Below the pieces are notes generated by a model. That model was not told the DNA's origin, did no database searches, and was given only the letters and a program-made list of their open reading frames with translations. Below are positions 7,707 through 13,940 of a stretch of DNA of 64,000 nt, in pieces (position 1 is the first letter of the stretch; the number at the start of each line of letters is the position of its first letter). The DNA is taken from assembly GCA_965208965.1 (NCBI GenBank), contig OZ242384.1, forward strand, positions 1,178,001 through 1,242,000, given 5' to 3'. Both the position numbers and the translations under genes were made by a program. This stretch comes from Bin5 sp965208965 (GTDB lineage Bacteria; Chloroflexota; Anaerolineae; Caldilineales; Caldilineaceae).

Positions 7707-8093
7707 ATGAAAGCGATTTGGATTGCATCGGTTCTGTTGCTCGCGTCTTGTGTACCTATAGAGCCGCGGCAGAGGTATTTCGTTCCGCCGCCTGAAACCA
7801 AAGCCGGTCTGTCCGATCTGGCTGAATTTCTTGCCATAAGTGAAGAACAAGGTGACGCATCTGATGAGTACTTAAGTTTGCTCACTGAGTTTTATGAATG
7901 CATGTCAGATATAGCATGGGAGCACGCCGAATTTACTGATCAGCAGGCAATGGCTGGTATTTTCTGGATAACTGGATCGCTCATGTCGTTTATTATGACA
8001 GATAGAGAGGAGGAGTTTGAATCTGGAAATGTGAGTGAGAGACATTTTTATCATGGTCTTTTGTGGACAATCGAGTACTACTGCTATGAGTAA
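7707..8093 (+). CDS. Small lipoprotein, DLAEFL family, member 1
   Basis: 128 residues. The signal peptide has lipobox LLASC (Cys15). The rest is a small helical domain with GLSDLAEFLAISEEQ, FYECMS, a hydrophobic patch (IFWITGSLMSFIM) and YHGLLWTIEYYCYE at the end, giving two conserved cysteines. A nearly identical paralogue is at 21654-22073, and a distant one (same spacing, NLNDFAFAF ... FYNRLVQLHEFC) at 18797-19219. AGGAGGA seven bases upstream sets the start. No known family is recognised; the location is the outer face of a membrane. Its expression may be influenced by the MITE just upstream. Confidence 0.8.
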   Translation: MKAIWIASVLLLASCVPIEPRQRYFVPPPETKAGLSDLAEFLAISEEQGDASDEYLSLLTEFYECMSDIAWEHAEFTDQQAMAGIFWITGSLMSFIMTDREEEFESGNVSERHFYHGLLWTIEYYCYE

Positions 8094-8116
8094 CGGCCCC
8101 TTCAACATCTCGGAAT

Positions 8117-8410
8117 ATGCCTATGTCCCGTCAAAGATACAACCATAGAACACCCATAAGACGACAAGAGGAAATCAGAGATATTTTGGAATCAAGAGGC
8201 GTCAGGCTCACGCCTTGCCAACATTGCCGCCACACTGAAATAGAGATTTTTTAGGTCAGTTTCAGAATAGGAGTCCGAACTGAATTCCGAAACCGACCGG
8301 GACGTTACTTCTCGGCGGCCGCCGTCATTTGCAACAATTGCGGGCATAAATCTGAGTTTAACGGTGAAACACTGGGACTCGACAAAAGCGGCACCAACGC
8401 TTTCAGTTGA
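8117..8410 (+). pseudogene. Zinc-ribbon protein gene with in-frame TAG
   Basis: From ATG 8117 the frame reads MPMSRQRYNHRTPIRRQ ... GVRLTPCQHCRHTEIEIF, meets TAG at 8252-8254, and continues in the same frame as VSFRIGVRTEF ... AAAVICNNCGHKSEFNGETL to TGA 8408-8410. The two halves supply C-x2-C and C-x2-C, together a four-cysteine zinc ribbon, so the original gene probably spanned both (97 codons plus the stop). The amber codon either kills it or is read through. The shortened 45-residue product may still be made. The first 30 codons recur at 21512-21610. The end overlaps the TTG start of the next gene (TTGA). Confidence 0.6.
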
Positions 8411-8613
8411 TCAGACAGACCAAAAGAGGAAGCCATGAGCCGGTTATTGCCATTTTGTTTACAGTTGCGGGTTTGGTTTGCATAGCCGCACTGTTTTTGG
8501 CGATTGTGGAGCATCAGCTTCCCTACAGACTGTTCCCGGACGATGAGTTTGCGAACTTAGTGATTTTCATTCTCGGCGTGGCTTTTGCTGTTGAAAAGGT
8601 TGTAAAGAAATAG
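8407..8613 (+). CDS. Two-segment membrane protein, TTG start
   Basis: 68 residues from TTG 8407, which overlaps the stop of the zinc-ribbon frame (TTGA) and so may be translated by coupling. Two hydrophobic helices (about 13-33 and 48-63) are separated by VEHQLPYRLFPDDE. ATG 8434 has a better ribosome site (AAAGAGGA) but opens a different frame that stops after 16 codons, so a frameshift near the start is also possible. No family is recognised. Confidence 0.5.
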   Translation: MIRQTKRGSHEPVIAILFTVAGLVCIAALFLAIVEHQLPYRLFPDDEFANLVIFILGVAFAVEKVVKK

Positions 8614-8663
8614 GTCATGTTCAAGCACAAGCTGTGGCTGTGCTAAAAGCAAGGAGGCAAGAA

Positions 8664-8951
8664 ATGGACAGGAATAAACGATTACGCCGCGAGCAGGCGC
8701 GCCGAGCACTGTTCGACTTGCAAGAACTCGTTTTAGACATTTTGGAGGAAAACTCGCAGGCAACCAAAGTGGAAAAAATAGGGGCTGAACTGGATATTCT
8801 GCCTGACGCAAAGGAGCGTTACGGAAGAGGAAAACGGGACAGTTTGATTTGGGGAATTCTGCACGGGTTGGCTGGGGAGGGGCTGGTTAGAAGTACTAAG
8901 GACGGGGCAGTTCTGTCTAACAGCCCGCCGCGCAAAGATCAAGAGGAATAA
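8664..8951 (+). CDS. Winged-helix-like soluble protein, 95 residues
   Basis: A strongly basic start (DRNKRLRREQARR) leads into LVLDILEENSQATKVEKIGAELDI ... SLIWGILHGLAGEGLVRSTKDGAVLS. The last part looks like the recognition helix and wing of a winged-helix domain. AAGGAGG six bases before the ATG makes the start secure. No effector domain is attached, so it could be a small DNA-binding regulator of this cluster; that is inference. The tail is charged (PPRKDQEE). Confidence 0.6.
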   Translation: MDRNKRLRREQARRALFDLQELVLDILEENSQATKVEKIGAELDILPDAKERYGRGKRDSLIWGILHGLAGEGLVRSTKDGAVLSNSPPRKDQEE

Positions 8952-8958
8952 TCCCATA

Positions 8959-9072
8959 ATTAAGAAATACAAGCCCACAAGTGCCAATTCCGATGATCTA
9001 AGAACTGTGTTTCGGTGGTTCCTAAAGTTTGTTTGGGGAGCGTTCGCCATCCTCGGTATCTTGTGGCAATAA
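8959..9072 (+). CDS. Possible 37-residue membrane peptide, rare start
   Basis: An open frame right after the previous stop ends in one hydrophobic helix (FLKFVWGAFAILGILWQ). The only upstream start candidates are ATT 8959 or a GTG inside the peptide (in LRTVFRW); AGAGGA lies about ten bases before ATT. It could be a real tiny gene with an unusual start, or a decayed one. Listed because neighbouring genes are of the same type. Confidence 0.25.
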   Translation: MKKYKPTSANSDDLRTVFRWFLKFVWGAFAILGILWQ

Positions 9073-9112
9073 TTGAGATCGTCATTCTGTTTGATTGAAG
9101 GGGAGTCTTTTC

Positions 9113-9409
9113 ATGGGGCCCTACATTAAGATGTTCCTCTTGTACGGAACGATATTTGCGGTGGTCGGACTGGTTTTGGATGCAGTACGAGGCAATGCAG
9201 ACTATTACTGGTGGGTTGATGTGATTGGTACTTATGCGGCCGCCGCACTTGTCGCACTGGCGACGCATCGGCTCTCCAAGCGACGCGCCAACAAGGAGAA
9301 ATCATGCACTACGGAGAGTACCGATACAGAATGTCCGAAGCCAAGCGACGCATTCGAAACGGAATCCGGTCTGGCGCGACATACCCCAGAAAGACGCGAC
9401 GCAAGATGA
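9113..9409 (+). CDS. Small two-helix membrane protein
   Basis: 98 residues. Helices lie at about 5-23 (MFLLYGTIFAVVGLVLDAV) and 33-52 (VDVIGTYAAAALVALAT), followed by a charged, Ser/Thr-rich tail. GAAGGGGAG eight bases upstream fixes the ATG. The last 106 bases overlap the next gene in another frame, so the tail may be a by-product of a lost stop codon. No family is recognised. Confidence 0.55.
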   Translation: MGPYIKMFLLYGTIFAVVGLVLDAVRGNADYYWWVDVIGTYAAAALVALATHRLSKRRANKEKSCTTESTDTECPKPSDAFETESGLARHTPERRDAR

Positions 9410-9480
9410 TATCGACGTGGCTGCTGATCGCCGGAATCATTGTCGTGATGCTTGTCGTACACTCGTGTTCGCTTGTCTAG
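9304..9480 (+). CDS. Small basic protein with C-terminal membrane helix
   Basis: 58 residues. A strongly basic first half (AKRRIRNGIRSG, TYPRKTRRK) precedes one hydrophobic helix (STWLLIAGIIVVMLVVHS). AAGGAG eight bases before ATG 9304 is a strong ribosome site, although the gene starts inside 9113-9409. Positive-inside logic places the N-terminus in the cytoplasm. No family is recognised. Confidence 0.55.
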   Translation: MHYGEYRYRMSEAKRRIRNGIRSGATYPRKTRRKMISTWLLIAGIIVVMLVVHSCSLV

Positions 9481-9622
9481 GAGTTTGCGGAACTCAATAC
9501 GCAAGGGCCAAAACATCAACCAGGATGGCGACGACAACACTTTGAGGCGTAGCCCAAGACGAAGTGGGGGGGGTATCGCACACCCACCCCAACAATTATC
9601 ACTGAGTCAATGGAGGTGAACC

Positions 9623-10294
9623 ATGACGACCAGAACAGAGCCGGTAACGCTCCGTCGCGGGCTAGGAGCCAAGGTAGCCAGCAGTCTTGGGCGTGGGGCC
9701 ATTCTGCTTCTTCCACTGCTCGTTACTCTCTGGTTGGTCAAGTTCGCCTACGACAAGCTGGACGGGTTTTTTCAACCCTTCATCTCCTCGGTCTTTGGGC
9801 AGGAGGTTCCTGGCCTTAGCATCGCCATCATCATGATTGTGCTGCTGGTGCTCGACGCGCTAGGCTCGACTGTCGTGTTCCGAACTCTCGGACACCTCAT
9901 CGAGCGGGGGATCACATCGACGCCTGGGCTGGGCTCCATTTACGCTACCACAAAGAAGTTGATGCCCGACTCCGATACAGGAATCAGCGATACCGGCTTC
10001 AATACCGTGGTGCGGGTGGAGTACCCAAGGCGCGGGGTCTGGTGCGTGGGTTTTCTGATGTCCGTCATCGAAGACGACCGGGGAACAAGTCACGGGGCGG
10101 TCTACATGCCCTCTACACCGATGCCTCAATCGGGCTGGCTGGTGCAAGTTCCGATGAGCGAAATACAGTCCATCGATTGGAACTACGGAGAAGCAATGCA
10201 GTACATCGTGACCGCAGGCGTAACCTGCCCGACCTCTATGGCGATTGGCAAACTTACCATATCGACACCAGAGGGGATGCTTGAACGGCATTAG
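9623..10294 (+). CDS. DUF502 family membrane protein
   Basis: 223 residues. RRGLGAKVASSLGRGAILLLPLLVTLWLVKFAYDKLDG and a second long hydrophobic segment (LSIAIIMIVLLVLDALGS) are followed by GLGSIYATTKKLM and a beta-rich soluble part (VRVEYPRRGVWCVGFLM). This is the DUF502 layout: two membrane helices, the conserved P...T...D in the first, and a soluble C-terminal domain. The family has no established reaction. TGGAGGT before the ATG supports the start. It is the only widely distributed family among the small genes of this region. Confidence 0.82.
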   Translation: MTTRTEPVTLRRGLGAKVASSLGRGAILLLPLLVTLWLVKFAYDKLDGFFQPFISSVFGQEVPGLSIAIIMIVLLVLDALGSTVVFRTLGHLIERGITSTPGLGSIYATTKKLMPDSDTGISDTGFNTVVRVEYPRRGVWCVGFLMSVIEDDRGTSHGAVYMPSTPMPQSGWLVQVPMSEIQSIDWNYGEAMQYIVTAGVTCPTSMAIGKLTISTPEGMLERH

Positions 10295-10309
10295 CGACAG
10301 GGAGGCACC

Positions 10310-10493
10310 ATGGTGGAGTGGCGTATCCTGGGTGCGGTCGTGGTGGGCCTTGCCGGGCTTCTATGCGGGCTTTGATGCTTCTGACTCGATTTACGGATTC
10401 TGCTACACCAGTGTCACCAGAACGGTGTTCGTACCTTCGTCTGCCCGGTCAAGAGCAGATCTATATGGTTGTGTCCAGCTTCGATCCAGATGA
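10310..10493 (+). pseudogene. Frameshifted mini membrane protein, family B
   Basis: From ATG 10310 (GGAGG just upstream) the frame reads MVEWRILGAVVVGLAGL and stops early. With one extra C removed near 10361 it continues as YAGFDASDSIYGFCYTSV and runs to TGA 10491-10493. The restored product matches the protein at 12326 (LTGLYAGLDVGDTIYRVCY) residue for residue around the turn. A single-base insertion therefore broke a gene of about 60 codons with one membrane helix. A sequencing error is the other explanation. Confidence 0.55.
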
Positions 10494-10518
10494 ATGATCG
10501 CATTGGAAGGAGGGTGTC

Positions 10519-10794
10519 TTGAAGAATGGGTGCACAGCCACAACATTTGTCCTTCTGCTTGCACTGGTGGTATTCAGCGTCTTTGTGTTGTTTACCGACG
10601 ACGGAAAATTCATCAATCTTGACCTCTGCAACAATCCAGATATCGACGACGGCAACTATTTCTATGAAAATGAGTTCGAGTGCGAGAGCATAGAGATAAT
10701 CGTCTGGTTTTTCCTGCCGGCTTGGTGTGTCATATTTGTAATTTGGCTGGTCACGCGCATTTTTTCAAGATACCAAACTCGAATTGAGTACTGA
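10519..10794 (+). CDS. Two-pass membrane protein with acidic loop
   Basis: 91 residues from TTG 10519, placed by AAGGAGGG five bases upstream. Helices lie at about 8-26 (TFVLLLALVVFSVFVLF) and 62-82 (IVWFFLPAWCVIFVIWLV). The loop between them is acidic (DIDDGNYFYENEFECES) and holds two cysteines. No family is recognised. It lies just before the IS701-type insertion and may have been continuous with the genes beyond it. Confidence 0.55.
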   Translation: MKNGCTATTFVLLLALVVFSVFVLFTDDGKFINLDLCNNPDIDDGNYFYENEFECESIEIIVWFFLPAWCVIFVIWLVTRIFSRYQTRIEY

Positions 10795-10805
10795 TAATTG
10801 CAAGC

Positions 10806-12305
10806 CTAGTACTACAACCGCACATTGACCGAAGCGTGTTCCATCGGCGAAAATGAGAGCAAGCAAGCCGAACTGGAGGCGCTATGGAACTGAGCGAACT
10901 GGACGAATGGGCGGACGACTTCGAAGCGTTTCACAGTCAGTTTTCCTCGCTGTTTGGACGTAGAGAGGTACAGGAGCAGGCGGTGAAGTATCTGCAAGGG
11001 TTGGTGTCGCCGGTGGAGCGGAAGAATGGCTGGCAGTTGGCGGAAGCGGTGGGCGACAAGAGGCCGGATGCGACGCAACGATTGCTGTACAAGACGAAGT
11101 GGGATGCAGAAGCGGTGCGAGATGCGTTGCAGCGATTTGTGATAGAGGGGTTCGGCGACGGGGAAGGCATCGGTGTGGTCGACGAGACGGGATTTCTCAA
11201 GAAGGGGGTAAAATCGGCGGGCGTACAGCGTCAGTATAGTGGAACGGCTGGCAAGGTGGAGAACTGTCAGTTGGGTGTGTTCCTGACCTATGCGACGGTG
11301 CGGGGCCATACCTTTCTGGACCGACGGCTCTATCTGCCTGAGGCATGGTGTGCGGACAGAGAGCGCTGTAAGGAAGCGAAAGTGCCTGCCGACGTCGGTT
11401 TTGCCACCAAGGGTGAACTGGCGGTTGCGATGTTGCGCCATGCGTGGCGGCTGGAGGTGCCGATGCGCTGGGTGACGGCAGATGAGGTCTACGGAGAGAC
11501 GCGTGCGCTGCGCAATGCCGTGGCCGAAAGTGGTCGTTGGTATGTGTTTGCGGTGGGGGTGCATAACAGCGTATGGCTGGCGCGCCCCGAGGTAGGCGTC
11601 CCTGCTTGGAAGGGACGCGGTCGCAAACCGGTTCAAAGCGCGCGTTCTCGATGAAAGCGCACGACTGGTGCGGATCCCGGCGCTGGTCGCATCCTGGCCT
11701 GACAGCCGTTGGCAACCTCTGCAGGTCGCGGCAGGGGAAAAGGGAGTTCGCATCTACGACTGGGCCTGCCAGCGGATCGTGGAAAATCAAGACCAGATGC
11801 CGGGAAGGGACAGCTGGCTCCTGGTGCGACGTTCGCTGACCAAGCCGCACGAACACGCCTACTTTCTCTCCAATGCGCCGCCTGACACTGCGCTGCTGAC
11901 CCTGGCCCAGGTCGCCTCGACTCGCTATACCATTGAACAGTGTTTCGAAGAGGCCAAAGGCGAAACCGGCCTCGACCACTATGAGGTTCGCTATTGGCCC
12001 AGTTGGTATCGACACATTACACTCTCGATGATGGCACATGTATGGCTCGCCTGGCTCCGTCTCAGACGCAACCAGAAAAAGGGGGGCCTGAATCCTTTCT
12101 GGCCGAATTGACCGTGCCTGAAATCCGGCGTCTGCTCGAAATCGCCTTGCCCTTGCCACCGCGCTCGCCCCCCTTACGTCTTGCCTGGTCCCACTGGCGC
12201 CGCGCCAGACGCCTGCAAGCGCGTCAATGTCACTACAGACGCCACTCGTTACTCCCGGTCTTTCCTTCCCCTTTGCATTCACCTAAAATGCGGTTGTAGT
12301 ACTAG
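10806..12305 (+). mobile_element. IS701-family insertion sequence, complete ends
   Basis: Ends are TACTACAACCGCA (10810-10822) and its exact complement (12289-12301), giving an element of 1492 bp. CTAG flanks both sides (10806-10809 and 12302-12305), a four-base target duplication. Length, four-base duplication and the transposase type all fit the IS701 family. The transposase is broken, so the copy is probably immobile on its own. Confidence 0.9.
10884..12299 (+). pseudogene. IS701-type transposase, two frameshifts
   Basis: A DDE transposase. The first frame (10884 to about 11630) has VVDETGFLKKGVKSAGVQRQYSGTAGK, the typical first-Asp region, and VTADEVYGE with the second Asp. A one-base change in the GCGCGCG run near 11630 shifts the frame to one with RIPALVASWPD and YTIEQCFEEAKGE (catalytic Glu). 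A second change near the A5G6 run at about 12075 shifts it back to AELTVPEIRRLLEIAL ... RLAWSHWRRAR, the usual basic end. Joined, the parts give about 465 residues, normal for the family. Both breaks are in slippery runs, so sequencing error is possible. Confidence 0.85.
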
Positions 12306-12325
12306 TGCACGTAGGAGACTCCAAA

Positions 12326-12445
12326 ATGAGAAGTACTATGGATAAATGGCGTCTCTTCGCAGCGGGCGTGGTGGCATTGACGGGATTATATGCTGGCCTT
12401 GATGTGGGTGACACAATTTACAGAGTATGTTACAGCAGAGAGTAG
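12326..12445 (+). CDS. Mini membrane protein, family B, cut by IS1
   Basis: 39 residues (FAAGVVALTGLYAGLDVGDTIYRVCYSRE). One helix is followed by an acidic turn and a cysteine. It matches the frameshifted gene at 10310. GGAG ten bases before ATG 12326 is the ribosome site. The stop codon lies at the left end of the IS1-type element (12442), and its relative continues for about 20 more residues, so the insertion has probably removed the C-terminus. Confidence 0.5.
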   Translation: MRSTMDKWRLFAAGVVALTGLYAGLDVGDTIYRVCYSRE

Positions 12446-13265
12446 TGGTTAAGCATTGACTGATGAGGCTCAATCCAGTAGGCTGGTTGTTCGCCAACAA
12501 AGCCAGCTACGAGAAGGAGCCTCATCATGATTGTAAGCGTTATCGTACATCGCTGTCCACATTGCCACAGCGAAGACATCGGCAAGAATGGACACGATTA
12601 CAAGGGCGCACAGAAGTATCACTGTCATCAATGCAAACGCTATGGCACACTGAATGCCAGCAAAGGCTATCGTGAGAAAGAGAAAGAACTGATCATGCGG
12701 ACGTACCAGGAACGCGCCAGCATGCGCGGCGTACAACGCATCTTTGGCACAGCGCGCCAGACGCTGGCGCATTGGATAGGGGAAAAGGCGGCCAAGTTGC
12801 CGGCGCTGGAGGCCACTTTGGTGGCTGCTGAGCCAGACGACCTGCTTGAACTGGACGAATTATGGTCATTTGTGCGCACCAAGCGCAACCAACGCTGGCT
12901 CTGGATTGCGCTTGGTCGGCGAACCCGACAGATAGTCGCCTACTTTGTCGGCGACCGCAGCGCCGACAGTTGCCGGGCTTTGCGTCAACGCATCCCGCAA
13001 AGCTACAGGGCTTGTTGCTCCTACAGCGACTTGTGGGAGGCGTATCAATCGACCTTTGACCCAGAGAGCCACTGCGCGGTGGGCAAAGAAAGCGGACAGA
13101 CCGCGCACGTCGAGCGTTGGAACAACACCTTGCGCCAACGTCTGGCCCGCTTTGTGCGCAAGACGCTCTCCTTTTCCAAGTCCGACCGCTTTCACAATGC
13201 CGCCTTGAAGCTGTTCATCCATGACTACAACTTGCACTGTCTATCAGTCAATATGTAACCACTAC
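12442..13265 (+). mobile_element. IS1-family insertion sequence
   Basis: Left end GTAGTGGTTAAGCATTGACT and right end (complement) GTAGTGGTTACATATTGACT form an imperfect terminal inverted repeat of more than 20 bases around a single transposase gene; the unit is about 824 bp. No direct flanking duplication could be made out, so the element may have lost one flank through rearrangement. Confidence 0.8.
12527..13258 (+). CDS. IS1-family transposase, single-frame type
   Basis: 243 residues. An N-terminal zinc ribbon (CPHCHSEDIGKNG ... YHCHQCKRY) is followed by a helix-turn-helix (RGVQRIFGTARQTLAHWI) and the catalytic domain with LDELWSF (Asp), YSDLWEAY (Asp) and HVERWNNTLRQR (Glu). In classical IS1 the gene is split over two frames with programmed slippage; here it is one intact frame, as in several environmental IS1 relatives. 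GAAGGAG before the ATG is the ribosome site. All key residues are present, so it may be active. Confidence 0.9.
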   Translation: MIVSVIVHRCPHCHSEDIGKNGHDYKGAQKYHCHQCKRYGTLNASKGYREKEKELIMRTYQERASMRGVQRIFGTARQTLAHWIGEKAAKLPALEATLVAAEPDDLLELDELWSFVRTKRNQRWLWIALGRRTRQIVAYFVGDRSADSCRALRQRIPQSYRACCSYSDLWEAYQSTFDPESHCAVGKESGQTAHVERWNNTLRQRLARFVRKTLSFSKSDRFHNAALKLFIHDYNLHCLSVNM

Positions 13266-13564
13266 CTCTCTTTTTACTCCGGGGACGGCGGCAGCCCGTC
13301 AGACGGCATCTGCCCGGCGCGGCGATTGGCCTGCGCATGGGGCCAACTATGGGCACGTGTCCTCCAAGAAGATGACGATCTTCACGTGCAAGCTGCATGT
13401 ACTGATTACGCTGGGTGGCCTCATCCTCGCCTTTGAGTTAGCTCCTGCTAGCGTCGGCCCAGAACTGCCTGCTTGGTGGTGTCCCGCCTATTACGAAAGC
13501 GTGCCCTCCGGTCTTCTGCGTTCATCTTCTGCCATTCATTTTGTGTTGCCTCCTTTTCTCCGTA
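13266..13564. other. Gap with a weak membrane-peptide frame
   Basis: No secure gene. A plus-strand frame (ATG 13372 to 13587) encodes a hydrophobic helix (LHVLITLGGLILAFELA) followed by irregular sequence that runs into the next gene on the opposite strand. It may be the remnant of another small membrane gene cut by the IS1 element. Confidence 0.3.
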
Positions 13565-13813
13565 TCATTGCAGCCAGTCGGTGCTGAAATATGAGATGGG
13601 CTCGACATACTCCGCCAGGACAACGCCTTTTCGGATCTCTCCACTCAAACTGGGCCTGCAGCCCGCCCGCACAGCAATGGTTTGGAGGTCCATTCCCTCA
13701 AGCTCCTGCGCATAGATGATGCCGAACAGATGAACGGCAGCGATTTTTCGCCCGTGGGGGGCTGCTTGCCGCATACTCCTTAATTTCGCTGCCAAGTCGC
13801 CTGCCACGTCCAT
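13565..13813 (-). CDS. Small helix-turn-helix-like protein
   Basis: 82 residues starting at ATG 13813 with GGAAGG just upstream on the coding strand. DLAAKLRSMRQAAPHGRKIAAVHLFGIIYAQELEGMDLQTIAVRAG ... EIRKGVVLAEYV has the spacing of a compact helical DNA-binding domain with a helix-turn-helix in the LQTIAVRAG part. It has no other domain. It lies downstream of the binding protein at 13941-15194 in the same orientation but is spaced by 127 bases. The role is not known. Confidence 0.6.
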   Translation of the reverse strand: MDVAGDLAAKLRSMRQAAPHGRKIAAVHLFGIIYAQELEGMDLQTIAVRAGCRPSLSGEIRKGVVLAEYVEPISYFSTDWLQ

Positions 13814-13940
13814 TTGCCGCCCTTCCTTTTCGGTGCGCCGGCAGGCCGTCCCGTGACAGCTGCGCGGCGTTCTCCCGGTCCCGGCGCTGATGAAAGAGGA
13901 GAGAGAACGGAGATGTTCTCTCTGCTGACTGTGTTGCGGC

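Larger units (their letters stand above)
7502..8212 (+). repeat. Duplicated segment, copy 1 (filled site)
   Basis: This segment covers the end of the 37-residue gene, the lipoprotein gene and the start of the YNHRTPI gene. It recurs in inverted orientation at 21515-22162. This copy holds the 114-bp MITE between the two genes and the other does not. Homology stops sharply at GCTCACG on the right (8212) and near TTTC on the left (7502). Confidence 0.85.

Noticed and set aside
8434..8484. Start at ATG 8434 with a good ribosome site
   Set aside because: The frame stops after 16 codons, while the frame from TTG 8407 encodes two clean membrane helices and overlaps the previous stop. Kept only as a hint of a possible shift.
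10884..12299. Programmed frameshifting in the IS701-type transposase
   Set aside because: The family uses a single frame, and here there are two shifts, both in error-prone runs. Mutation or sequencing error is more likely.
12442..13265. Target-site duplication for the IS1-type element
   Set aside because: The bases outside the two ends do not match as an 8-9 bp direct repeat, so none is claimed.
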